64,000 nt of DNA, from the NCBI RefSeq assembly GCF_017591425.1, contig NW_024466607.1:8254501-8318500 (forward strand). The letters run 5' to 3'. The position numbers and the translations under genes are program-made. Shown one piece after another: positions 38,113 through 49,585 of the stretch. The notes beneath the pieces were generated by a model. The model saw only the letters and a program-made list of their open reading frames with translations. It searched no databases and had not been told where the DNA came from. This DNA is from Ochotona curzoniae (lineage: Eukaryota; Chordata; Mammalia; Lagomorpha; Ochotonidae). Within the stretch, counting starts at the first letter, position 1; the number at the start of each line of letters is the position of its first letter.

Positions 38113-39482
38113 TCCGCTGACTTAGGTGCTTGCTGTGAAACTTGGTCTGGCCAGTGGTTCAGCTTGCTTTTCCTCCCACCCCGTTGAAGGGTACCTGAGG
38201 TCTTCTCTTGGTTTTGGGGAGCTGACTGGCTTGTCTTGGAGGGACATCTGGGTATGTTTTTCAAGTTCGCACGGGAGTCGGCAATGAAGCTGTCCCACAG
38301 TCTTGCAGCATGTGCTCCAAGGCCAGACCACACCGAAAGTTTGCATGATGCATCTCTTGGTTCTAGAAATTTCCATGCTTTCATTTAACTCCATTTTTTT
38401 TTTTTTTAATGTGCTTTCATTTATCTTTGGATTGAAGAGCTTCTTTTCAACCTTTCTGTCTTGCAGCCCTGCTGGTGACAGACTGCTTCGGCTCCCTGGG
38501 TGCTCTTGTTGTCTGTGGTTACACCGCATGGGTGGGAGGGTCCTGGTTCTTTTAGGTGCTGAGTCCTGATCTGTGGGCATGCAGAGTCCTCTGGGAGATG
38601 CCTCTGTCCCCTCTGGCCCTCCTCCCCGGCCGTTGGATCAGGAGGTGCTGTGGCCGCTTGGCTCTGTGTGTGCTGGTTGGGTTCCTGGGGAGCAAGTAGG
38701 AGGTGGAGTTTGGACTGCGAAGTGTTCATCACACTTGTGAAAGGGGTAGGCTGAGGAAGGATTTGACTGTGACTCAGAACTGGGGTCAGGGCCAACGCAC
38801 TCTCTCACCTCACGGGGCTGTGAAGCAAGACCTGCCCGTTGGGACGTCCCAGCTACAGCCAAATGTGTGCAGCCTGATACCGGGCTTGTAAGATGTGAGC
38901 TTGAACCCAGGGCCTGTCCCCGCTAGAGCGGTCAGCAGAGGGCGCCCTGCAGCCTGCGCGCCCACGGCTCCTGGGCACGTTGATGCTGGGTGGAGACTGG
39001 CTGCACCGCTCTCTGCCACGAGGGGGCGCTTGAACTCCTCGGAGCAGCATTCTTGGTGTCCCCTCCTGGTACCCTGACGGTACACACCCTGGGGTGCACT
39101 GTCCCACAGGGAACGTCCTCAGGCCGGAGCCTTTTACTTCTCTAAATTTTCCGTCTGCCCAGCTTGGCTTCCCTGGCGCAGTGTGCAAGCTCATTGGCTG
39201 CTAATCCCTTCCCACCAGTTTTCCATTCTACTTCTGGAAGTTGTGTTTACCACTTCTACAAGTTCTACTGGATTCCTGTTTAAAGATGGTTTCCGTCTGT
39301 GTGTCTGTCTACGGGTTGCGGTTGAAGCTGGGAGCTGCACACTTGGTCTCCGTCTCCGACATGGGGGACAGGAGCCGACAGCCCGAGGCATCAGGGCTGA
39401 CTCCCTGGAGTGAGGAGCCGGAGCCAGGTACTGCGAGGTGGGCATCTTAGCCAACATCGTAACAGTTATGCCAAATGCCTGT

Positions 39483-39681
39483 CGTGATTCTTCTTTTTTT
39501 TAAAAAAAGATTCCAGCTTATTGTTCAACAACATTGTTTCACACATACATCAGACAAAAATATGGAAAGCTTCACGAATTTGCGTGTCATCCTTGCGCAG
39601 GGGTCATGCCAATCTTCTCTGTATTGTTCCAATTTTAGTAAATGTGCTGCCGAAGTGAGCACCGTGATTCTTCTTTTTTTT
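39483..39681 (-). mobile_element. chimeric U6 retro-insertion with 19-bp target-site duplications
   Basis: CGTGATTCTTCTTTTTTTT occurs at 39483-39501 and again at 39663-39681, and the inserted DNA lies between. Reading on the - strand, full-length U6 is joined to about 50 nt of unrelated sequence (39509-39555) that ends in T- and A-rich DNA. This layout fits an L1-machinery template switch from U6 onto a second RNA, as described for mammalian U6 chimeras. The second partner is not identified. Confidence 0.75.
39556..39662 (-). pseudogene. U6 snRNA-derived sequence (retropseudogene)
   Basis: On the - strand the sequence follows vertebrate U6 snRNA over its full roughly 107 nt, beginning GTGCTC and ending ATATTTTT, with the ACAGAGA box intact. 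I count about six substitutions against the U6 sequence I remember. No PSE or TATA element was recognised upstream, and the copy is bounded by target-site duplications, so it is a retrotransposed copy rather than a transcribed U6 gene. Confidence 0.88.
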
Positions 39682-39811
39682 TACTCTTCTGTATCTCCCT
39701 TCAGTATGTTCCCATTTTTCTTTAAATTCTTGAGTACCCCGGATGTATTTGTAACAGCTGTTTTAAAGCTATTAGGTCTGATAATACCATCAGCTCTGTC
39801 ATTTATTTTTT

Positions 39812-40085
39812 TCTTTTTAATTTGAAAGACCCAGAGACAGAGTAAGCAAGGAGAGGAGAGAGGAGCCATCCATCTGCTAGTTCATTGCCCAGATGGCCAC
39901 AGAAAGGCCAGGAGCTTCATCGCGGTCTCCCATGGGGGTTCGGGGTCCTTGTCACTTCACTGCTTTCCCTGGTGTATTAACAGGAAGTCAGATCTGATGT
40001 GGGGCAGCCTAGACTCGAACTGGCGCCTATGAAGGGATGCCAGCCTTGTAGGCAGAGGCTTATCCCATGGCACCTCAGTACCTGT
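39812..40085 (-). mobile_element. C-type SINE, old
   Basis: An antisense copy retains TTTGAAAGACCCAGAGACAG, CCATCTGCTAGTTCATTGCC and GGGATGCCAGCCTTGTAGGC. Confidence 0.7.
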
Positions 40086-41714
40086 CTGTGTTAATTTCTG
40101 GTCTGTTTCTGCGGCCTGAGTTTTCTCCTGGCTATGGTGTCTGGCTGCTGTGAGCCGTCACTGTTGTGCACAGGTGGCCCAGCTGGGTCCTGCCATGCCC
40201 TGTGTTTCTGTGGGCTTGTTTGCATCTCTAATACATGGGACCAGGAGGGGCCTTTGAGGTGAGGCCAGCTTGGGCTTTGTTTAAAGGCACAACCTCTTGG
40301 GAGGTGGCCCTCTGCTAAGCACCCCCGTGTTCAGTGGGGCCTGTGCTCCTGGCTGGACCTCCAAGATGCTGTGAGCCCTGGGGAGTTTTCAGCTGTCACT
40401 CCCTACCTTAATGGAATGTCACCGAGGCACCCAGCATCAGGCCCACACTGGGCATGTGCAAACCCCGGCAGTCCTGCCTCTGCTGTGCTGTGTCATAGAG
40501 GCTGTGGCTTCTTCGGCCTCCCAGGAGCCTGTCCTGTCCCTGTGCTCTGCATGAGTCCCCTGCTGGCCCTGCAGCGGGGAGCCCAGCCAATGCTTGGGTT
40601 TCCCTTCCTGCCCAGGGACTGTGGTGTCTGGTGCCAGAGAACAGGGCTTTCCAGGGGAAGCAGAGGGCAGTCTGGTTATTTTTGCAGGGCTAGTAGTCCT
40701 TTGCATGTTGAAAAAAAAAAGTCATGCTAATAAAGAATCTGTGTTTTCCTGTTTTATTAAGAGTTGTGGGGGCTGTGGGTGAAGTCACAGTAGGTGGTGT
40801 CTCTCTCTCTCTCTCGCTGAGAAGGAGGGAGCAGCCACCCATCCCAGTGTGGATGACCATGGGGTCTGGACAAGCCCAGAGAGGTGACTCGTGTAGAACT
40901 CTGCTCTGCCGTCTGCAGAAACCTGGGCTCCTCCGCCTGCCCCATGCCCAGTGGCCGGTGCCAAGAGGGCTGGCTTAGGCAAGTGCAGACACGTCTAGGC
41001 TGGAATGTCGGTGTGGAACTGTGGCCGTGTCCGGCTCTTCTGTTACAGCAGCGTGCCAGCCTGCCAGCCTGTCTGGGCTGGGAGGCCAATTCAGGTGACA
41101 CGCTGTGGGCCCAGGGACATGTCAGTCCTGGCTGCCTGGCTCATGGCTGGCCCTCCTCGCCCTCACCCTTGCCCAGTGGCTGCTGCCGAGCTCATGGCTG
41201 GCCTTCCTCGCCCTTGCCCAGTGGCCACCACAGGGTGGCTACCCTGCCTTATTTCAGGGGCCACAGACGACAGAACGGTGTGTCTTCAGATGGACAACGG
41301 TCAGCTCCCAGGTGTGTCAGGCCCCAGCAGGGGCCAGTAGGCCCGCTGTGGTGGCGCCTTGAGGGTTCCGGAGGTGGGAAAGGGTCCGCTTTCTCCTCCT
41401 CGGAGCTTCGTTTTGGAGGGACAGCTGCCCAGGCGTGGAATGTCTGGCTGCCTTCCAGAATGTCTCCAGAAACGCGTTATCGTGGTAAATGGACCGTTAA
41501 GTAACGGTGATACGGTCACCGTCCGGCCTGTCCAGGTCAGTGGCCATTGGCAGCGTCACTGTCATGTGTCTTAGAGTTCTGTCGTCTTCCCAAACTGCAA
41601 CTCTCTCCTCAATTCATGCCAACTCCTGCTTCCTCCTTCTGGGCCCCTGGCACCCCCAGGCCCTCCTCTGTCTCCAACTCTCGCCACCCTGGGGCCTGCA
41701 TCTGAGAGGACTGG

Positions 41715-42060
41715 CAGTATTTGTCCTTCTGACCTGGGGTTATTTTACTTCAAGTCGCATCCATGCTGGGGTGTGTCACAGCCTCCTGCCGAGTGATCTT
41801 GCTGTGAATGTTGGTGTGTGTATGTGGTTGAGTCCCCATTTTGATGATGATGTTGTTGTTGAGTCTTTTGGGAATACACCCAGAAATGAAATTGCTGGGA
41901 CATATGGTAATACTATTTCCTTTTTCTGAGAAACAGCCAACTGCTTTCCAGCGCAGCAGTGCCTCTGTGCCAGCATGCTCACCCTTGTTATTTTGCATAC
42001 ATGCAGAAAAGCCAAATGGTTTGAATTGGTGCATGCTGGAAAGTTAGTTATTCTCTTATT
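41715..42060 (-). mobile_element. old L1 fragment, antisense
   Basis: GGGAATACACCCAGAAATGA and AATTGCTGGGACATATGGTA, followed by AAACAGCCAACTGCTTTCCA, match the antisense end of L1 ORF2. No reading frame is preserved. Confidence 0.6.
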
Positions 42061-42394
42061 TCTGTAGTCTTCCAGTGTCTTGGTTCCTAAGCATTATTCT
42101 AGAAGGTTCTGTGCATCCCTGTGCTCATTTCTGCCTCTTTGTATGGACATGGTGGTCTGCTTTAGCCTGTTTGCTGGGAGAATCTGAAGTCAGTCCCACA
42201 GTCCCACATGTCAGCTTCCTCCTTTTGTGTGGCTCCCGGGCACTGTGGTGCAGGTACACGGGCAGGTGTGGGCAGCACCACCGGAGCGTGGTGCTCACAT
42301 GTGCTGCCGTGTGGTTGCTGGAGGAGGCAGCTTCCTTCAGGCAAGTTCTAGGGAAAACCTACCACTGCTTGGGTCATTTAAAAATCAGCTGGGC

Positions 42395-42600
42395 CACTTC
42401 CTAAGTGGCTGCGACAGTGGAGGCCCAAGCTGGGAGCCAGGAACACTGGCCAGGTTGCCTGTGGGCAGCAGAAACCCCAGAACCTGGGCACCACTCACTA
42501 GTAGGCAGCTGGCATGGGACGCAGAGCTGGACATCGAACCCAGGAACTCCAACATGGGGTACAGGTACCCCAACTGCCAGGCTGGACGCCTGCCCCTCCC
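42395..42600 (-). mobile_element. very degraded SINE-like sequence
   Basis: GGAGCCAGGAACACTGGCCA and GAACCCAGGAACTCCAACAT suggest an ancient antisense SINE. Support is weak. Confidence 0.3.
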
Positions 42601-44599
42601 CGAGCCCCATCCCTTCACAGCGCTCCTGCTCTCTGGCCTCCTCTGGCTTAGGTCTTCCATAGGTTCACTCTCTCTTTCTAGCTCTCCTTTCTTGGACATC
42701 CAAGCTAAGCACAGTTCTACCACTGGTGAGCAGTGGGGCTGGGTTAAAGGCCCAGGCATGGAGAGCCCTGCTCTGAGCTGCTGTGCTCCAACCAGGTTCC
42801 CGGGGAAGCAGGTGCACTGTAGTCTAAAGGCTGAGGGGTCGAGCGGGCGCCCAGCACTCTTCTGTAATTAAACTTGGTTTGAGACGATCGTGGATCCCCT
42901 GCCCAGTTCCTTAGGAACGCCTCAGCCTCTGCTCCCGGCTCAAGCAGCATGTGCACAACCGTGGAAGCACAGCCTCATTCGGGAGTGTGAGCCTGTGGCT
43001 CCTGCTCCCTGCACCGGCTAGCCGGATGTCCTGCTGGGGGTGGGGGACTGGGAAGCCAGGGTTGGGGTGGGCTTCAGGGCTGGCCTAACCAGGGCCCAGG
43101 GCACAGCTATGCTGTCCCTGACCCAGTTCTATCTGCTGGCCTTTTCCCTTCCATGGAGTGAGCTTCGTGTGGATGCCAGCCAGCCCCAGGGCGAATGTTA
43201 CCTCCAACCAGAACTGCTCAGCAGGTCCTGCCTGGCTGTGGTCATGGGTGTCCCTAGGGTGTGTACTCTCCAGGGTACACCTTTGGTTCCTTTCTGTGGT
43301 CAGTGCCTGACTTGTCTGACAATGTGAAATTTGTAAACAGTATCAGTACATATTGTATTACGACATGGGTGATGAACAGGATCTGGGGGCTGTCATGGGC
43401 AGAACTGTGGTTTCCTGGCATATCCATGTCTGAATCCTAGAGCTGGCAAGTGTGTGAAGTCACATGTCACAGGGGAGTTAGGGCTGTACATGGCCCTAGG
43501 TGGTTAACCGGCAGACCTTGACCAGGGAGGGTCTACTGCATGGTGCCTGTGGGCCCCAGGTGATCACAGGGCCCCTGCGGGGGAAGGCCCCCCGAGAAGG
43601 AGGGGGAGATGGAAGCACATCAAGGCCATGCAGTTGTGGGCTTTCCCGTCAGAGGAGGGGCCAGGAGCCGAGCGCCGGCAGCGCGCTCTAATGCAGGGAG
43701 AAAGCCAGGGCCTGGGCTCTCCCCACAGCCTGCCTTTGTCAACCTTGATTTTAACTCATTGAAGTCCCTTGAGGTCTCTGAGCCATTGGCCTGTAGGGGA
43801 CTGAATCCCCCAGCTACACTATGGTTGCTTACAGCTGAGGCAGGGAGGCCTGGGCCCTGTAGCATCTTGCCTGCTCTGCTGGGCAGGGTGCTCACCCCTC
43901 AGAGAGGGTAACTTCACTCCACCCTCCCCTTCACTCCAGCCCCCTTTCCCTGCAGAACCTCAATGGGAGCAGGACCTGGTGTCACGTCCCTCTGTCCGGC
44001 ACAGCATCCAGGGCAGACAGTGGGCTCGGGAGGTGCTGATCCTGCAGCTGATGCTCTGGCATCTTCCGTCATGCTTGTCTGCCCTTGGAGACGCTCCTTA
44101 CAGCCAGGGTGGCTTCCTGCTGTGCTTGGGTGTCCCAGGAGCACCTTGCTCCATGTTGAGCACCCACAGGTGCTCCCTGGCTGGAGGTGCTGGCTCCACA
44201 GCCAGCAGGAGTCAGTGACCACGGAATTCTCAGCACCGCAGGCCGAGTGTGGCTTTTCTTGTCCACCAGAATAAGAGCTGCAGGGGAGGAGGGGCTGGCT
44301 AAGCAAATCAGACTGCCCCGTGATAGGAGACTGCAGGTGCTAGAAAAAAACAAAACAAACAAATAAAAAAAAAACCAGCCATTTTGTGCACCAGTATGGA
44401 ACACAGTCTATAGCATACATCCTTGACCATGAGTGGGTCAGAGCCATGCTATATGTAAAAAGTCAGGGGAGTATGCCTTTACAGGGGGTTCTTCAGAAAG
44501 TTCATGGACTATAGAATTAAAAGCTAAGCTTATTGTAATGTAAAAGCATTGAAGTCTGTGCATATGAGGAACCTTCACGAAGTCTGCAGTGGTTCTGAC

Positions 44600-45335
44600 A
44601 TCATGGCATAAGGGGTCAGTCACTACCTACAATGCCAGCATCCTGTAAGGGCACGGCTTTGAGTCCTGCTCCACTTTTTAAAAAGATTTATTTATTTTTT
44701 TTTTTTTATTGCAAAGTTAGATATACAGAGAGGAGGAGAGACAGAGAAGAAGATCTTCCGTCCCATGATCCACTCCCCAAGTGACTGCAATGGTTGGAGG
44801 GGCGCCAATCCGAAGCCAGGAGCCAAGAGCTCTTCCAGGTCTCCCACGTGGGTGCAGGAACCCGTCTTTGGGCCGTCCTCGAGTGCTTCCCCAGGCCATA
44901 AGCAGGAAGCTGGATGGGAAATGGAGCTGCCGGGATTAGAACCGGCGCCCATATGGGATGCCAGTGCGTTCAAGGCAAGGACTTTAGCCTTAGGCCATGG
45001 CGCCGGGCCCTGCTCCACTTCTGATCCAGCTCCCTGCTAATGTGCCTGGGAAAGCAGTGGAACATGGGCTAAGTGCTTGGGCCCCTGCATCCATTTAGGA
45101 GACATGGAAGAAGCTTCTGGCTGTTGGCTTTGTCCTGGTCTGGAGTGAGCCAGCTAATGGAAGGTCTCTCTCTTCCTGTCCCCTTCGTTCCCTCCCTCTC
45201 TCCCTCCCTCTCCCCTCCTTCCCTCCCTACTTTTTCTCTCCCCCACCCTTTCATCCTCTTTTCTCTTTCTCCTCTCTCTTGCATCTCTCTTTTTGGAATT
45301 AAGTCTTTCAGATAAAAATAAAGTAAATCTTAACA
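44600..45335 (+). mobile_element. old C-type SINE, interrupted
   Basis: The head (about 44605-44676) and the body with tail (45009-45335) read as one diverged + strand SINE once the younger copy is removed. The tail includes a polypyrimidine stretch (about 45175-45290) and ends in AATAAAGTAAATCTTAA. Confidence 0.6.
44677..45008 (-). mobile_element. young C-type SINE with 12-bp duplications
   Basis: A nearly consensus antisense SINE is flanked by CCTGCTCCACTT at 44665-44676 and 45009-45020. It runs from the T-rich start at 44677 to the CGCCGGGC head near 45008. Confidence 0.85.
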
Positions 45336-47749
45336 GGTCATAGAAATGCATATTATGGAAAATTATGTATTGACGTCTATATATTTTTTTTGGTGTCAGA
45401 ATGCTCTTATGTTTCAATTCATCTTCCATGAACTTCTGAAGCTTTGTAGATCATTTACAATTCCCTTAGCTCAGTACATCAAGGAAATTAGGCAGGGGCC
45501 CCGGAGGTCAGCAAGTCCTCCCCTCAAGGGCCTTGGGCTGCACAGGAAGCAGCTGCAGATACCCCAAAATGCATGGGTGTGGCTGGGTGCCTGAAAAATG
45601 TCGCTGTCATCTACATAAGCAAGTGGCAGTGGACTGACAGTAAACCAACATAAATGCTGAAGATCTGAGAGAGACAGAGACGGCAATCAAACAGCTAAGA
45701 AGTGACTGGGGCTTGTCAGTACTTGCAGGCAGCATTTACCCCTTGCAGTGGGTGACAGTCCTCTCACCACCCCAGGCACCAGGGACTGAGTCCTCCCCCT
45801 TGGTGGAAATAGCACACATCCTCTTAACAGATGGTGACTTTGGAGAGAAGGTTGAAGTATCAGTTAGCAAATCCTGGGCTGCAGGTGTGGCTCACGGGGG
45901 CCTGAACAGGAAGGAGCATATGTCACAACCCAGGTGCCTGGCTGCTTGGTTTGGTGGCTTGGTGGCATCCTCCAGGCCCTGGGTTCTTCTCATTCTGTCA
46001 TGCCCCAAGGACCATGGGCAGTTGGCATTGCTCCTGGGAACAGGTCAACTTGCAGATCCTGAGCAGAGAACAGCTGTTCCCTGGTCCTCCCTCTATGTCT
46101 CTTTCAAAGAGCAAGAAAGGAGGATGTTGGTGAGGAGGGTGCCGGTGCCGGAGGCTGCATTGCACTGAGTGCTGGTGAGTGGAGAGGTGGCGTCAGGCCT
46201 GACTGATGCTGTGGGCAGGCCCTGGTCTCTGTGCAGGGGCATGGCTGTGGAGCCCACTTGACTGTGTCAAGGAAGCAGGGAGACTTGACCCTGTGTGGCA
46301 GGGCCTCCTGTTTCTTGGTGAACCCCCACTCCCACTGGGCCTGGGTTGAGGAATCAGAGCCATCTGGGTGGTTGCTCTCTAAGGAACACTGGTGGAGTGG
46401 CTCCCTCGTGGGCTTTCTGGTCATTGGTTTTGGCTGCCTGGTCAGGCACCAGGCACCTCGCTTTCTGACCCTGCGAGCAGGGGCTGGCATCCTTTGCCCC
46501 AGGCTGCCTGGGACTTGCACTGCTCTTCTAACAGTACCATCTCCTTCCACACCGGGCTTCCTGATGTGAGCCCTACTGGCTGTTGGCACCTGCTCCTGTC
46601 CTGGTGGCAACAGGGATCTGTGGACCTCAAACCCTGAAACCACATCACTGTGCATGGACACCTGGCTCCCGCTGGGTCTTGGGTAGTCAGCTGCATCCCC
46701 TTTCCTGACATCTTTCTGGGCTTCAGCTCTCCTGGGATCAGGGCTACCTGGTGCCCCTGCCACAAGTTGACAGTGAATTGCAGTAAGAAAAGCAAGATGA
46801 AAGCGGTTTTTTGTCAGTAAAAATTTATGTTGCAAGTTCAAAGTTAAAGCCTTCACTCATTATGAAGTCGATCTGAGAACAATGACGCTCTCCAGTTGAA
46901 CACAAACTGAGTCTTGGAGGGCAGACAGCTGCAGGCTCTGTCAGCCTCAGCATCCAGATGCTTCGCCATCGTGTGGCCTTGCCTTGCGTCCGACAGTCCT
47001 GTGTCACCACCGTGAGAACCGGCGGCTGGAGGAGGCTGGGGGAGAGCCTGCCGTGCAATTTTGGGACAGCCATCTGTTCCAGCAGGAAAAAGGAAACCAT
47101 TTCATAGTTGGATCTCTGACAGTGTTTAACCTGCAAGGGGCAAGGGCAGGTGACTTTTAGTTACAAAGAAAGCCAGATAGGAAGCACCCAGAGCTTAGCC
47201 TGAGCACCACAGCAAGGAAGTTGCCTGTTACGTGATGATGTGGCGAGCTGGGTCAGGTGCTTTCCCAAGCCTTGCAGCCTGTGTTTGGGTCTCGGTGGAG
47301 GGCATTCTGTCCTCTTGACACGGGCTTGTCCTCCAGGGTGAACCAGCTCAGGGGCCCCGAAGACCACAGCTCCGGGCACAGGCCATCTGCCTTCTACTGT
47401 CCTCTCCTGGAATTCCCTGGAAGGCTCGGCTCTCACTGCCCAGCCAGACCGCTCACCGGGTAGCAGTGGTGGTTGTATCCTATCTGCCTCACGTCTCCCC
47501 CTTCCCTGCAGGTGCCCATCGGGGAGGCCCCCCGCATTTGCTCCTCAGCCCCTGGAGGAGCCAAGGGACTGCGCGTGGAAATGAAGACACATCTCAGGCC
47601 ACACGCAGGTCTCCACGTGTGTCCCTATGAGCCCGGAGTCTCGGAGAGCACTGGTCTCCTTGAGGGGGCACTTTGCTGCAAGAAGCACTGATGGCCACAC
47701 TGCTGACAGTGACAACAATGATGATGGCAGCTGAAGCGTTTTATTGCTT

Positions 47750-47895
47750 TTCTATTTAACAGGTATTTTGTTTACTGTTTTCCTACTCAGTCCTCACACC
47801 GACCCTGTATGTAAAGTACGTTGTGTTTTCTTCCCCATTCTGCCAACAAGCTGCTAGCCAAGTTGAGCTGGTACCTGGGCCTAAAGCATCTAGAT
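47750..47895 (-). mobile_element. MIR-like fragment
   Basis: TACTCAGTCCTCACACCGAC and AACAAGCTGCTAGCCAAGTT follow the antisense MIR core. It lies in the probable KBTBD12 3' UTR. Confidence 0.4.
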
Positions 47896-48948
47896 AGGGG
47901 CACTGGCACATGGACAAGACTGCCCTGATCCAGGGAAATGTGATACCTTCTAGTACGTTCCAGCGGGTGGACCAGGAACAGTGATTGTGAATCCCAGGGA
48001 GGTTACCCTTGACCTTGACCACCAGCAGTCAGCACACTCGGCTTGGAGTAACTGCTCAGTCTGCAGTCAGGAGAACCCATAGGTGACAACACTCCCAGAG
48101 GGAGAGGAAAGAGCTGCTTGAAGCCCAGCTCCTAGCTCTGCTCAGAGATGTTGCCCTCATCTGCCACTCAAAGTCTGGACTCTGCAAGGAGACACTTGGG
48201 GTGCACAGATGGGGCTTTGCCCTCGTAGAGTCTGGTCTACTCCAGGACAGCCAAACCTGGTTTCCTGGTCAGTTGAGTAATCGCTCCTTCCAGAAGTGCT
48301 TTGTGCCATGTGAACTTCCAAGATGCAGTTGAGAGAAAACAGCCATTGACATACATCCTTAGAATTCACTGTGCTCCCAGACCTCACATACAGATAGTAG
48401 TAAACCAGGTGGGTTTCTGATGTGTCATCGAAATGTCCCTGGAGGATGTGTTTGATGACTCTCTGTGGGTTGACAGCTGTGGCACCATCCTTGTCTCCAG
48501 AACCAGGAAGGGTATCTGAAGGCTGGGGCCTAGAAGGCAGCAGCAGGTGGAGCCCTGAAGTCACTTCCTGTCCCCTCACTCCAGAGCCTGTTCTGTGCCT
48601 GGATTGGCTGATTTGGACCAGTTCTGTTCAGCCAGCACCAGCCCACAGAAGTCACATTAGTGTGAGAGACGATGGAGGTAGCCTGGGCAAGCCCTACCCA
48701 GGATCCTTAGTACCAACCCTGAGAGGGCCTGGGCCTGCATGCGCAGGGGCTCAGCTCCGAGCGAAGTCTCTGCTCACTGCTGTCTGTCAGCAGCATGTCT
48801 CGGCCAGCCTGATTCTGGGCAGTGTTGTAGAATGTATAAGACCTAAGACAGCATGGATTCCGAAGAGAGACGCCTGACTTGAACATCCCTATCCCAGACA
48901 ATCCCTGCTCAGGGACCAGTTCCTAACACCTTGTCCTGCCAGGGGTTT

Positions 48949-49032
48949 GCCCGAGTCCCAGCATCACTCAAGTAGCACCAGGGAGCAGTGTGTGTCCTGT
49001 GACATCCTGTCACTTCCTACTCCCCCCGACTT
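48949..49032 (+). repeat. direct repeat copy 1 flanking the last KBTBD12 exon
   Basis: An 84-bp segment starting GCCCGAGTCCCAGCATCACT and ending CCCCCCGACTT recurs at 49728-49810. The only difference I see is one C in the homopolymer. It does not resemble the SINE or L1 families in the window. Confidence 0.95.
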
Positions 49033-49409
49033 TTAGCTCCACCCACTTTTCCTAGCCTTAGTAGCAAACCCTGTGTTCCAGGCAATCCGGCCCCGCGGGG
49101 AGGCCCCAAACATGCACAGCCTTTTCCGGTGCTGGGCCTCTGCTTAACTGTTTTTGTGTCCTAACCATCAGCTGCATCTAAGAGATCATGGCCAGATAAG
49201 AGGCTGCAGCAGAATGAGACGTCCCCACCTCTTGTCCCCCTCTGGTGGCCATTCTAGCTGTCCCACCCACAGGGTCTCAACTTTCCCCATCCCTCCCGGC
49301 ACCAGCATAACCTTCAGGCAGGAGCCCCTACACATGCAGCGTGCGTATGTCAGTGTCGGCTGGGTGCCCAGGCACTGCGGCAGGGCCTCTGACAGGGGTG
49401 GTCTTCCTG

Positions 49410-49585
49410 CTAACTGCCCTCATCCACCAGGTCTGAAGGCGGGGGGATGAGGTCCCGGGGGTTCATCCTGGCCACCAGGCAGACGTCGTAGCTGTCATGC
49501 ATGAGGACGTTGACGGCCACCACGTTCCACTGGTTTTCCCAGGGGTCCAGCTCCAGGATTTCCTTGGAGATAACCTCATGGCGAT
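49410..49585 (-). CDS. KBTBD12: KBTBD12 last coding exon and stop
   Basis: The acceptor is GTTCAG. The exon completes the split aspartate codon, encodes RHEVISKEILELDPWENQWN through PPPSDLVDEGS, and stops at TAG (49410-49412). The ELDPWENQW stretch is the kelch tryptophan motif of the final blade. The exon is flanked by two copies of a roughly 84-bp direct repeat. Confidence 0.92.

Larger units (their letters stand above)
44487..45445. mobile_element. mariner-like TIR element with two nested SINEs
   Basis: CTTCAGAAAGTTCATGGA at 44491-44508 pairs with TCCATGAACTTCTGAAG at 45425-45441 as imperfect terminal inverted repeats. The interior is filled by an old + strand SINE that itself holds a younger antisense SINE, giving three insertion layers. 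Confidence 0.6.
31700..47700. other. intergenic interval between SEC61A1 promoter and KBTBD12 3' end
   Basis: About 16 kb without a recognised protein gene. It contains SINE clusters at 33.1-35.3 kb and 44.5-45.4 kb, a CpG-rich block with a possible first exon at 37.54-37.99 kb, a U6-derived insertion at 39.5-39.66 kb and an old L1 piece near 41.7-42.06 kb. The parts 35.3-36.8, 40.1-41.7 and 45.5-47.7 kb look like ordinary unique sequence. Confidence 0.65.
47720..49409 (-). other. KBTBD12: probable KBTBD12 3' UTR
   Basis: No other gene is visible downstream of the stop. The first AATAAA on this strand that I noticed is at 47740-47745 and is followed by GT-rich sequence, so a 3' UTR of about 1.7 kb is plausible. 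A MIR-like fragment lies inside it near 47750-47895. The end point is a guess. Confidence 0.4.

Noticed and set aside
39556..39662. A functional U6 snRNA gene
   Set aside because: Several substitutions, no upstream PSE/TATA arrangement and flanking target-site duplications indicate a retro-copy.
44338..44376. A-rich stretch resembling a processed pseudogene tail
   Set aside because: No recognisable mRNA-derived sequence precedes it on either strand and no flanking duplications were found.
46104..46856. A 250-codon frame on the - strand in the SEC61A1-KBTBD12 spacer
   Set aside because: No recognisable protein, no poly(A) or splice context, and composition like unique noncoding DNA.
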